This document shows, one piece after another, positions 8,896 through 16,403 of a stretch of 64,000 bases of DNA. A model generated the notes under the pieces. That model searched no databases. It saw nothing but the letters and a program-made list of their open reading frames with translations, and was not told where the DNA came from. The stretch is from Gemmatimonadota bacterium. Its GTDB lineage: Bacteria; Gemmatimonadota; Gemmatimonadetes; Gemmatimonadales; Gemmatimonadaceae. The DNA lies in assembly GCA_016182795.1 (NCBI GenBank), contig JACPFW010000015.1:62001-126000 (forward strand), read 5' to 3'. The translations under genes and the position numbers were made by a program. How positions within the stretch are numbered: position 1 is the stretch's first letter; the number at the start of each line of letters is the position of its first letter.

Positions 8896-9944
8896 TCCTC
8901 CGAATCGTGCCTCTTCGAAATCTCATCATTGGTGCCGCTTGTCTTGTCGTCGCCGTCGGCATGGGCGCGCCGGTCGCGTCGGCGCAGCAGCCGCAAGACT
9001 CTGTCGCGGTCTGGGCTCAGCGCATTCGAACCGGCACACCGACCGAAAAGGCGCTGGCCGTAGACGCGCTGCTTGAAGTGCCCGCAGCGGCGCTGTCTGC
9101 CGACGTTGGCCGCGCCCTCGTTGATGAACTAAATCGTGTCGCGGTCGCAATCCGGACGGGAATCGCGGGCGCCACGCCGGATTCCGCTGATGACCACGGC
9201 AACTATTTTGCGAGCGTGGCGACGCTCGTCGCTCGGCTCGACACCCCTGAGGCAAGTCTCGCGCTCGTGCCCGCCATCGGCATCTCGCGTGGCATTCAAC
9301 GGCGTGTCGCTCGTCGTGGTGATCTCGTCGTCGCCCCGTTGGTAGCGGCGACTCGGGTGCCAACAGACCAGGTGGATGCTCTGGAGACACTTGGGCTCGT
9401 ATGGTTCTGGGCGGACAGTACAAACGCCCCGCTGTCGGTGGTGTCGCGGTCACAGATCCTCACTACTTGGCTGGCTGCCGTACAGCAGGACACCGGATCG
9501 GCACTGCTGGGCGTGGCGGGGGCCGTCGAAATGGCTGGCGATCCGAGCCTGACGCCACTGCTCGTTGTGGGTACGATCACCGCGAGTCGCGCAGGGGCGT
9601 TCGGCCAGTACGTCTTATCGACCGTCATTCAGCCTGCACTTGACACCTTGCAGGATCGGCAGGCAACGCAATCCGGACTCGACCTCCTCCGCGATACTCA
9701 ACGATTGGCTGAGGCGCTGTGCGCCGGCGCCGAAGGGAATCGCAGGGGATTGTGCGAATCGGTGAGCAACGAGCTGGAAGTTGGTGCTCGACACCTCCGA
9801 GAAGGGCGTCCTGGGCCAGCTCGGAATGTGCTTGGGGACGTGTTCGAGGCGTGCCGGCGGGCGCGAGAGAAGGATGTCATCTCCGACACCGAGTTCGCGT
9901 TGCTCACCGGTAGCCTCGGTGCACTCTTGGCGCGGCCGTGGTAG
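8892..9944 (+). CDS. Exported protein of unknown function, HEAT-like helical composition
   Basis: 350 residues from a GTG that overlaps the previous stop (GTGA), with GGGGG as ribosome site. An upstream ATG at 8787 in the same frame lies inside the peptidase gene and would bury the signal peptide, so it was not used. The signal peptide ends at PVASAQQ near residue 33. The mature part is mostly predicted helix with repeated patterns such as TEKALAVDALLEV and GAVEMAGDPSLTPLLVV, reminiscent of HEAT-type repeats, but no family is identified. Translation is probably coupled to the M15-like gene before it. Confidence 0.6.
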   Translation: MILRIVPLRNLIIGAACLVVAVGMGAPVASAQQPQDSVAVWAQRIRTGTPTEKALAVDALLEVPAAALSADVGRALVDELNRVAVAIRTGIAGATPDSADDHGNYFASVATLVARLDTPEASLALVPAIGISRGIQRRVARRGDLVVAPLVAATRVPTDQVDALETLGLVWFWADSTNAPLSVVSRSQILTTWLAAVQQDTGSALLGVAGAVEMAGDPSLTPLLVVGTITASRAGAFGQYVLSTVIQPALDTLQDRQATQSGLDLLRDTQRLAEALCAGAEGNRRGLCESVSNELEVGARHLREGRPGPARNVLGDVFEACRRAREKDVISDTEFALLTGSLGALLARPW

Positions 9945-9970
9945 GTTTGACCGTCTTTTACCCATCCTCG

Positions 9971-10600
9971 ATGCGAATACACCTGCCCAGAGTACTCATC
10001 GCCGGTGCGTTAGCGTCGATGCATGGCTGCAGCGGTGCGGGCCATGATCAAACTGATGGCCGGGAGCGCGTGCCCATGGTCGCCTCCTCCGCTGCCAGTC
10101 ACGACTCCTCTCAAGCGACATCGGGACGGATTCTCGTGATCGGGGATGTTCCCGAGGCAGCGCTTGACGTTGTACGGGCCCGCTGGCCCGGATTCACTGC
10201 GTTCTCGCCTGCGAACTACCTGGCTGCGGACACCGCCGGCGCCATCATTTCCCGAGACGAAGGACTCGTGATCGTCCGTGGGAACTTCGAAGGTGCGGGA
10301 AACGAAGACCTGATCATCGCCGGTTCCGACGGTACACGAGGCCTCTTGATTGCACTCTTCATCTCTCCGCGTGGAGAGATTGACGCGCACCTCGTGAGCT
10401 ACCTTGCGAAGCATGGACCGTCCGGAGAGGGCTCTCCCAGCGTTACGCTCGCTCGCACGTTGTGCGAGTTCTCCTGCGCCAATCGCGCTCAACTCGCGGT
10501 GAGCGTGACAACCCTCGACGTCTCGGGGAAGACCGTGCGACACCTGTATTGGGATCCCACGCGTCGGGAGTTCAGCTCGGATGAGCCGCGCGGAGATTAG
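9971..10600 (+). CDS. Small lipoprotein of unknown function
   Basis: 209 residues. A signal of about 20 residues ends in the lipobox SMHGC. The ATG at 9971 is preferred to the one at 9938 because it puts the signal at the N-terminus and avoids overlap with the previous gene. The mature part includes GRILVIGDVPEAALDVV and NFEGAGNEDLIIAGSDG, the latter loosely like an FG-GAP/VCBS loop, but no family is assigned. It is the third and last gene of the island operon (26 bp after the previous stop). Confidence 0.55.
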   Translation: MRIHLPRVLIAGALASMHGCSGAGHDQTDGRERVPMVASSAASHDSSQATSGRILVIGDVPEAALDVVRARWPGFTAFSPANYLAADTAGAIISRDEGLVIVRGNFEGAGNEDLIIAGSDGTRGLLIALFISPRGEIDAHLVSYLAKHGPSGEGSPSVTLARTLCEFSCANRAQLAVSVTTLDVSGKTVRHLYWDPTRREFSSDEPRGD

Positions 10601-11013
10601 CGCGACCGAAGCGATCCAGCGAGTGACGCAACGAGGTTGAGACGCCCGAGCAAACTTCTGCGAGCAGCCCGCCATGATCGTCGCGCACAGCTTGGCAGTG
10701 GAGACTGATCGGAAGTTGCGGCGCTCTCCTCGACACGAAGCTGTCGGACGAGACGGCCTTCGGAGCCGAGGGCACCGTAACTCGTCTTCGCTCAGCACTG
10801 AGTCGGGTATGCGATCTACGCCGCCATGCTCGCAGTGAATCGTCCCGGCTCTTCTGGAGGCACCCGCGATTGCGAGCCCTTCTGAGCCCGGCGATGTGAG
10901 CCACGTGGTCGTTGGTGCGCGGCCCCGTCGTTACGCAGCTTCCGCCTGCTCGCAACAGGGAGGTACGGCCCCAGAGTGGCCCCACCCTCATGAGGGCACG
11001 ACCTCCCAAAGAC
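10601..11013. other. Right part of the island, no recognised gene
   Basis: About 410 bp between the last island gene and the tRNA-Pro terminator. Open frames on the minus strand lack ribosome sites and family motifs. No remnant of an integrase could be recognised by eye. Confidence 0.45.
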
Positions 11014-11124
<111 letters not shown>

Positions 11125-11181
11125 AATCGGTAAAGTCTGTGTTACTCCGTCTTACTCCGTACCACTCTGTCGTACTCTCCA

Positions 11182-11255
11182 TGCGCCCGGCAGGACTCGA
11201 ACCTGCAACCTTCTGATCCGTAGTCAGATGCTCTATCCAATTGAGCTACGAGCGC
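11182..11255 (-). tRNA. tRNA-Arg(ACG)
   Basis: 74-nt cloverleaf with acceptor stem GCGCTCG/CGGGCGC (one G-U pair), discriminator A, anticodon loop CTACGGA (anticodon ACG, expected to be edited to ICG), T-loop TTCGAGT. CCA is not encoded. It lies upstream of tRNA-Pro on the same strand. Confidence 0.95.
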
Positions 11256-11342
11256 CAACCGACCGCCTCTGCTTCTTCTCGGTTTTCTCTCTCAAACCAC
11301 AACCGAGCCTCACAATATATCCAGCTCTTCGTCGTGGGTCAA

Positions 11343-11714
11343 TCAGGCATTCAGCAGTGTCGTCACGTGCTGCAGCAGTTCCTCGCGGCCAAACGGTTTC
11401 GCCAAAATCGCGTCGGCCCCCAGCGTCCGCGCCGAGTTGAGGTACGCGTCCGGCCCCACGCGTCCACCGCCGGAAATGGCCATCACCTTGACGGGCAGCC
11501 CCGTCTGCCTGAGCTGCATCAGCGTCTCGAGCCCCTCCTGCTCGGGCATCAGCACATCAGTGATGACCAGAGCAGAAGGCCGCTCGTGAAAGCACTTCAT
11601 CCCCGCGCGCCCGTCTTCCGCCGAGTCGACGTCGTACCCCTCGCGTTGCAGCATCTCCACCAGCATGCCGCGCACGACAGGATCGTCGTCGATCACCAGA
11701 ATCCGGGCGCCCAT
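11343..11714 (-). CDS. Single-domain response regulator (CheY-like receiver)
   Basis: 123 residues, only a receiver domain. The acidic cluster is DDD at 9-11, the phosphorylation site is Asp53 (ITDVLMPEQEG), Ser81 takes the switch position and Lys106 lies in AKPFG. There is no output domain, so it must act by binding a partner, by phosphorelay or in chemotaxis-like control. No histidine kinase is in the window. It starts 19 bp after the stop of the TPR-like gene on the same strand, so the two may share a transcript. Confidence 0.92.
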   Translation of the reverse strand: MGARILVIDDDPVVRGMLVEMLQREGYDVDSAEDGRAGMKCFHERPSALVITDVLMPEQEGLETLMQLRQTGLPVKVMAISGGGRVGPDAYLNSARTLGADAILAKPFGREELLQHVTTLLNA

Positions 11715-11733
11715 CAGGGACTCGGTTCCTCGC

Positions 11734-13293
11734 CTACTTCAGCGTGTAGCGCCAGGCGGCGATCTTCGGTTTGTCCGACTTGATCTCGAACGGCATCGTC
11801 GCGTTGGGCGCGGCGTTCTCGACCTTCGCCACCTGCGTGTCCACCACCGCGCCGGTCAGGTCGAGCAGTTCGAAGGTGATCTCAAACGTCTTTGCCGCCT
11901 TCGTGCGATTCTCGATCTCGCCCTTCAGCACGGCGCGATCGGCGTAGCGCACGAACTCGACAATCACGAGCCGCTGCGGCATCTCGTCGGCGATCTTCAT
12001 GTACCGGGCCACGGAGTCGGCGTACGGGCTCGGCGGCGCCGGCGGCGGGGCGGCCGGCTTGGCCCCCGGCTTGGCCGGTGTCGGAGCGGGCGCGGGCGCC
12101 GGCGTGGCCGGCTTCCACTGCTCGTTCAGCACGTTGTATGCGTAGGCGTACAGCGACGTGTTGTCGGGGTTGCCCGGATCGATCGAGACGAGCTTGTGCA
12201 CCAGCGGAATCATCTCGGTGCCCTTGCGCAGCTCGTACATCAGGGCCGCGGCGTTGTACAGCGCGTCGCGCGAGTTGGGGTTCTTGGCCAGCGTGGCCTC
12301 GAACAGCTTCACCGCCTCGGCGGTCTTGCCCATCCGGTTGGCGCAGATCGCCGCCTGCAGCACCGACATGTCGCTGTACTTGTCGAGCGACTTGTCCACC
12401 ACCTGGAAGCACTTTTCGTAGAGCGTCGAGTCCTTGAGCGACGTCGCCGCCATGCCGATGCCCGACAGCGCGTACGGCGTCGACTCGGCGCCCGGCGCCT
12501 CGGTGGCCAGCGTCAGCAGCACCTCGGCCGCGCGCTTCAAGGTCTGCGTGCGTTGCGGCTCCGGCTGGATCTCGGCGTACTCCAGCCCCACCTGCCCAAT
12601 CTGGAACTGCACGGCACGGCGGTCATCGAGGTACGTCGTGTCGTTCTCGGTGAGCCTCAGCGCCTCTTCGAGGTGCTTCATCATGTCCGCCTGCGAACCG
12701 CGCACCTGCGCGATGGCGGCGTAGACGCGCGGCGCATACGGCGAGCTGCGGTCGAGCTGCTGCGACGCTTTGGCGTAGACTTCGGCCGAGTCCGCCTCGT
12801 TGGCGGCCATGAACTTGAAGGCCGCGTTGATGCGGTCCTGCCACGGCTTCGCCTGCCGGAACGGCTTGGTCTCGGCGAAGCAGGCCGGGCTCGTGGCCTC
12901 GACCGCCGTGAACAGCGAGTCGACCGTCTTGGCGAGGTCGATCACCTGGTCTTCGGGCTTGCCCCAGTTCAGCTGGCCGCGCGTGGCGGTGGCGCCGATG
13001 TTGGGCTGCATCATGTAGATGACGAGCGTCTGCCCAGCGGCAAGGTTCACGGCCATCGGATTGGCGGCAATGACCTTGGGGTTGGCCAGCGTCTTCATCA
13101 TGTCGCGCACGAGCTTGACGCGCTCGTCACCCGGGGCCAGCTGCAGCGCGCGCATGCGGGTGATGTTGTATAAGGTGACCAGTTCCTTCGGCTGGTTAAA
13201 GTCGACGGGGCAGGTCGCGGCCGCCGGCTCCTGCGCGGCCAATGGGGCCGCCACGAGGACGGCCATCAGGGAAAGACGGGGAAGAAGCGTCAT
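11734..13293 (-). CDS. Exported TPR-repeat protein with C-terminal FxLYD-like domain
   Basis: 519 residues. The signal peptide ends near residue 21 (AAPLAAQ). The central 350 residues show TPR-like helical pairs (for example AAICANRMGKTAEAVKLFEA and NSRDALYNAAALMYELRKG). A Pro/Ala-rich linker (PAPAPAPTPAKPG) follows at about 395-420. The end has the pattern of an FxLYD domain: LKGEIENRTKAAKTFEI, then LLDLTGAVVDTQ. Such proteins are usually periplasmic or outer-membrane scaffolds; the partner is unknown. A lone receiver gene follows. Confidence 0.75.
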   Translation of the reverse strand: MTLLPRLSLMAVLVAAPLAAQEPAAATCPVDFNQPKELVTLYNITRMRALQLAPGDERVKLVRDMMKTLANPKVIAANPMAVNLAAGQTLVIYMMQPNIGATATRGQLNWGKPEDQVIDLAKTVDSLFTAVEATSPACFAETKPFRQAKPWQDRINAAFKFMAANEADSAEVYAKASQQLDRSSPYAPRVYAAIAQVRGSQADMMKHLEEALRLTENDTTYLDDRRAVQFQIGQVGLEYAEIQPEPQRTQTLKRAAEVLLTLATEAPGAESTPYALSGIGMAATSLKDSTLYEKCFQVVDKSLDKYSDMSVLQAAICANRMGKTAEAVKLFEATLAKNPNSRDALYNAAALMYELRKGTEMIPLVHKLVSIDPGNPDNTSLYAYAYNVLNEQWKPATPAPAPAPTPAKPGAKPAAPPPAPPSPYADSVARYMKIADEMPQRLVIVEFVRYADRAVLKGEIENRTKAAKTFEITFELLDLTGAVVDTQVAKVENAAPNATMPFEIKSDKPKIAAWRYTLK

Positions 13294-13350
13294 CGGTTCA
13301 CTCGGATGGTGCCGGCGGTCCCGGCAGGTGACGCGGAGAAGATAACAAAA

Positions 13351-13377
13351 TGCCTCACGAGGCGCTCTCGTGAGGCA
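13351..13377 (-). terminator. Rho-independent terminator of tRNA-Val
   Basis: 11-bp perfect stem TGCCTCACGAG/CTCGTGAGGCA with a 5-base loop, starting two bases after the tRNA-Val 3' end. On the minus strand it is followed by TTTTG. Confidence 0.85.
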
Positions 13378-13378
13378 A

Positions 13379-13452
13379 TGGGCGGTACAAGACTCGAACT
13401 TGTGACCTCCACGATGTCAACGTGGCGCTCTAACCAACTGAGCTAACCGCCC
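13379..13452 (-). tRNA. tRNA-Val(GAC)
   Basis: 74-nt cloverleaf: acceptor GGGCGGT/ACCGCCC, discriminator A, anticodon loop TTGACAT (anticodon GAC), T-loop TTCGAGT. CCA is not encoded. Last of a three-tRNA cluster on this strand. Confidence 0.95.
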
Positions 13453-13558
13453 GGACTCCTGGGGGGCGACACCGGGAAGCGCACAAGACCCATTCCAGCG
13501 GTTGCGCTGCCTTCCCTACGTACCCCTCAGCCGAACCGCTGTGCCGCCGAGGTGGTGT

Positions 13559-13602
13559 CTGCTGTTTTTCTGTTGTCTTTCTGCTGTCTTTCTGTTGCTT
13601 CT
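13559..13602 (-). repeat. Four 11-nt tandem repeats downstream of tRNA-Gly
   Basis: Read on the minus strand, six bases after the tRNA-Gly 3' end: AGAAGCAACAG, AAAGACAGCAG, AAAGACAACAG, AAAAACAGCAG. Same family and orientation rule as the arrays at 14980, 42278, 43432 and 61055. Confidence 0.8.
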
Positions 13603-13608
13603 CTTCAG

Positions 13609-13681
13609 AGCGGGAAACGGGACTCGAACCCGCGACCCCAACCTTGGCAAGGTTGTGCTCTACCAACTGAGCTATTCCCGC
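13609..13681 (-). tRNA. tRNA-Gly(GCC)
   Basis: 73-nt cloverleaf: acceptor GCGGGAA/TTCCCGC, discriminator T, anticodon loop TTGCCAA (anticodon GCC), T-loop TTCGAGT. CCA is not encoded. Confidence 0.95.
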
Positions 13682-13735
13682 GTGTCCCGGCTTGGGTGCC
13701 GGAACCGGATGATCCGCAACTGGCCGGATTCCCAG

Positions 13736-13808
<73 letters not shown>

Positions 13809-14072
13809 GGGGTCCCGACGGGCGCTCACGTTCGAGCGTTCCGTCAGGAACCAAAAAAGCTATCCGGACGTAACAGGGAGGTCAAGCGGTCTCTCTGGCG
13901 TAAACCGTGAAATTCGCTACTTTTACTGGCCTTGCATTTGCAGTCAGCACTGGCAGCGCCGTTCACGTAGTTCCTAATGCGAGCGCGCCGCGTTGTACCG
14001 GGCGGACCCAGGTCGGGTCTCCTCGTCTTCACGATTCACGCTCGAGCCCCCTGGCTCGTCGAGGCATAGTCC

Positions 14073-14963
14073 ATGGCCACCGAAGTCAAGCGCCGCCGTC
14101 GCCGCGCCGCCCCCGCGGGCATCGCGCCCAGCGAACCCGAACGCGACATCCTTGACCAGTACCTGTATGAAGTCAGCACCTACGCGCTCCTCAAGGGCAA
14201 CGAGGAGATCGAGGTCGCGCGCAAGATCCGCGCGGGCGACCAGGACGCGCTGCAGGAACTGGTCAAGCGCAACCTGCGCTTCGTCATCTCCGTTGCCAAG
14301 AAGTACCAGAACCGCGGTCTCCCCCTCATCGACCTGATCGGCGAGGGCAACGTCGGTCTCCTCACCGCGGCGCGGAAGTTCGACCCCGATCAGGGCGTCA
14401 AGTTCATCTCGTACGCGGTGTGGTGGATCCGGCAGGCGATCCTGTCGTCGCTCGCCCGCCAGGGGCGCACCGTGCGCGTGCCGCTCAACCGCACGGCCGA
14501 CCTGTCGCGCATCATCAAGGCGTCGGAGATCCTGCGCCAGAAAATGCGCCGCGAACCAACCCCGGAAGAGCTGGCCAAGGTCACCGGCCTCTCGGTGGAC
14601 GTCGTCTCGTCGCTCGCGGCGCTCAACAGCGGCGACGTGCGCCTCGATGCCCCCATGGATCCCGACGGCGACCGCTCGCTGATCGAGCGCTTTGTGGCCG
14701 ACGAGATGCCCGACACCGAGGAGGAGGCGATGAACCGCTTCCTCACCGACGAGATCGAGCAGGCGCTCGGCACGCTGCCGCCGCGCGACGCCAAGGTGCT
14801 GCGCCTCTACTTCGGCCTCGAAGGCGGGCGCGAACACACCCTCGAGGAAATCGGCTCGATGCTCGGCGTCACCCGCGAGCGCGTGCGTCAGCTGCGCGAT
14901 CGCGCGCTCAAGCGGCTGCGTGAGGGGGATGTGGGAAGGGCGCTGCAGTCGTTTAGCGCTTAG
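14073..14963 (+). CDS. RNA polymerase sigma-70 factor, RpoD/SigA-like, short form
   Basis: 296 residues. Region 1.2 begins EPERDILDQYLYEVSTY; region 2 has NLRFVISVAKKYQNRGLPLIDLIGEGN and the DNA-melting YAVWWIRQAI; region 3 follows; region 4 has HTLEEIGSMLGVTRERVRQL as the -35 recognition helix-turn-helix. Region 1.1 and the large non-conserved insert are absent, as in Bacteroidota primary sigma factors, so it may be the housekeeping factor or a close group-2 paralogue. Its stop codon lies inside a long hairpin (14943-14979), followed by an 11-nt repeat array and a terminator. Confidence 0.93.
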   Translation: MATEVKRRRRRAAPAGIAPSEPERDILDQYLYEVSTYALLKGNEEIEVARKIRAGDQDALQELVKRNLRFVISVAKKYQNRGLPLIDLIGEGNVGLLTAARKFDPDQGVKFISYAVWWIRQAILSSLARQGRTVRVPLNRTADLSRIIKASEILRQKMRREPTPEELAKVTGLSVDVVSSLAALNSGDVRLDAPMDPDGDRSLIERFVADEMPDTEEEAMNRFLTDEIEQALGTLPPRDAKVLRLYFGLEGGREHTLEEIGSMLGVTRERVRQLRDRALKRLREGDVGRALQSFSA

Positions 14964-14979
14964 CGCGAAACGACTGCAG
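14943..14979 (+). other. Long hairpin spanning the sigma-factor stop codon
   Basis: 12-bp perfect outer stem CTGCAGTCGTTT/AAACGACTGCAG, and an inner GCGC-TTA-GCGC stem after a single mismatch. The stop codon (14961-14963) sits in the apical loop region. No T-run follows directly; the repeat array starts at the next base. Confidence 0.75.
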
Positions 14980-15034
14980 AGAAACAACAGAGAGAAAACA
15001 GAAAGACAACAGAAAGACAACAGAGAGACAACAG
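14980..15034 (+). repeat. Five 11-nt tandem repeats between the sigma gene and its terminator
   Basis: Units of exactly 11 nt: AGAAACAACAG, AGAGAAAACAG, AAAGACAACAG twice, AGAGACAACAG. The array runs from the end of the stop-codon hairpin to two bases before the terminator stem. Confidence 0.9.
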
Positions 15035-15036
15035 AG

Positions 15037-15070
15037 ACGGCCGCGGGAGCAACCATCCCGCGGCCGTTTT
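15037..15070 (+). terminator. Rho-independent terminator of the sigma-factor gene
   Basis: 11-bp perfect stem ACGGCCGCGGG (15037-15047) / CCCGCGGCCGT (15057-15067) with a 9-base loop, followed by TTTG. Confidence 0.88.
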
Positions 15071-15117
15071 GTGTTCGTGCAAGCCGGTCTCGCCGTCCCC
15101 GCGACGGCCATCCATAT

Positions 15118-15188
15118 TCACCCTGCACCCCGCACCCTGCACCACACCCTGCCCCCGCACCCTGCACCACACCCTGCCCCTGCACCCG
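15118..15188 (+). repeat. CACCCTG-type repeat, including a perfect 25-nt tandem pair
   Basis: A perfect 25-nt direct repeat (15131-15155 and 15156-15180) lies inside a longer C-rich stretch built from CACCCTG/CACCCCG words, just before the ABC ATPase gene. Related words occur at 22438-22453 directly before atpA, and in inverse orientation at 39923-39974. Confidence 0.8.
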
Positions 15189-15192
15189 ACTC

Positions 15193-15957
15193 TTGATCTC
15201 CCTCCGCGACCTTCATAAGGCCTTTGGCCCCAAGCAAGTCCTCAAGGGCTTCACCCTCGACGTGACCGAGGGGGAGACGGTCGCCATCATCGGCTACTCG
15301 GGGACGGGGAAGTCGGTCGCCATCAAGCACATCGTCGGTCTGCTCGAACCCGATCAGGGCACCGTGATCGTCGACGGCCTCGACGTGCCCACGCTCGACC
15401 GCCACGCGCTGTATCGCCTGCGCGCCAAGATCGGCTACGTCTTCCAGTTTTCGGCGCTGTTCGATTCTCTCACCGTCGGTGAGAACGTGGCGATGGGGCT
15501 GCGGCGCCAGGCGGCCATGGACGACGGTGGCATCTCCGTGGGTGAGATCGACGAACGCGTGCGCGAGGCGCTGACGCTCGTCGACCTCCCCGACGCCGCG
15601 GCGCTGATGCCGAGCGAACTCTCCGGCGGCATGCGCAAGCGGGTGGGGATCGCCCGCGCCATCGCCCTGCGCCCCAAGTACCTGCTCTACGACGAGCCGA
15701 CCACCGGTCTCGATCCGGTGACCAGCGCCGTGATCAACGAGCTGATGCTGCGCATGCAGCGCACGTTGGGCGTCACTTCCATCGTCATCACGCACGACAT
15801 GAAGTCGGCCAGCACCGTGGCGACCCGCATCGCGATGCTGCACGACGGGCGCGTGCGGCAGGTGGGCACCGTCGCGGAGATCCACGGCACCGACGATCAG
15901 GTGGTGCGCGACTTTATCGAGGGGCGGCCGAACTTCGACGCCGGGCGGGCGGCGTGA
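15193..15957 (+). CDS. mlaF: MlaF-like ABC transporter ATP-binding protein (MCE lipid transport)
   Basis: 254 residues, one ABC ATPase domain. Walker A is GYSGTGKS, signature LSGGMRKR, Walker B YLLYDEPTTGLDP, and the H-loop His is in VITHDMKS. The signature with Met-Arg-Lys-Arg and the LHDGRVRQVGT region resemble MlaF/Mkl ATPases of MCE phospholipid transporters. The frame is open upstream to 14920, but that would run through the repeats and terminator, so the TTG at 15193 just before ISLRDLHKAFG is chosen; it lacks a clear ribosome site. No MlaE or MlaD partner is in the window. The next gene starts inside its stop codon. Confidence 0.85.
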   Translation: MISLRDLHKAFGPKQVLKGFTLDVTEGETVAIIGYSGTGKSVAIKHIVGLLEPDQGTVIVDGLDVPTLDRHALYRLRAKIGYVFQFSALFDSLTVGENVAMGLRRQAAMDDGGISVGEIDERVREALTLVDLPDAAALMPSELSGGMRKRVGIARAIALRPKYLLYDEPTTGLDPVTSAVINELMLRMQRTLGVTSIVITHDMKSASTVATRIAMLHDGRVRQVGTVAEIHGTDDQVVRDFIEGRPNFDAGRAA

Positions 15958-16403
15958 CGCACCACTCGCGCGCCCCACGCGAAGAAGTCTCCGCCGGCGG
16001 CATTGTCTTTCGTCGCACCGCCGAGGGCGTGCGCTATCTGCTGATTCGCGACAGCTACAAGAACTGGGGCTTCCCCAAGGGCCACCTCGAGGCCGACGAG
16101 TCGCCCGACGCGGCCGCGGTGCGGGAGGTGCACGAGGAGACGGGCCTGCGCCACCTCGACATGAAAGGTCCCATCGAGATCATCGACTGGAACTTCCGCT
16201 TCCGGGGCCGTCTCGTGCACAAGATCTGTCACTTCTTCCTGATCGAAGCCGCCAGCGGCCAGCCGCGCCCGCTGCGCCGCGAGGGGATCACGGCGTGCAA
16301 GTGGCTGGCGTTCGACGAGGCGGTGGCGCTGGTCTCGTACGAGAACGCGCGCACGGTACTCGCGCGCGCCCAGGCCCTGCTCGACGGCGAGTCGCCCGCA
16401 TGA
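15954..16403 (+). CDS. Nudix hydrolase
   Basis: 149 residues. The Nudix box GHLEADESPDAAAVREVHEETGL fits G-x5-E-x7-REUxEExGU in full, so catalysis with Mg2+ is expected. SAGGIVFRRTAEGVRYLLI precedes it and FPKGHLE is the usual lead-in. The substrate is not decided; the form resembles the diadenosine polyphosphate and mRNA-type Nudix proteins (YLLIRDSYKNWGFPKG). The GTG start overlaps the MlaF-like stop (GTGA), and the next gene overlaps its own stop by ATGA, so the three are translationally coupled. Confidence 0.9.
   Translation: MTHHSRAPREEVSAGGIVFRRTAEGVRYLLIRDSYKNWGFPKGHLEADESPDAAAVREVHEETGLRHLDMKGPIEIIDWNFRFRGRLVHKICHFFLIEAASGQPRPLRREGITACKWLAFDEAVALVSYENARTVLARAQALLDGESPA

Noticed and set aside
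11665-13173. Plus-strand open frame opposite the TPR protein
   Set aside because: Arg/His/Gly/Leu-rich shadow; the minus frame has a signal peptide and TPR and FxLYD-like patterns.
14920-15192. Longer N-terminus for the MlaF-like ATPase
   Set aside because: It would translate the sigma gene's end, the 11-nt repeats, the terminator and the C-rich repeat. The ABC domain begins right at the TTG at 15193.
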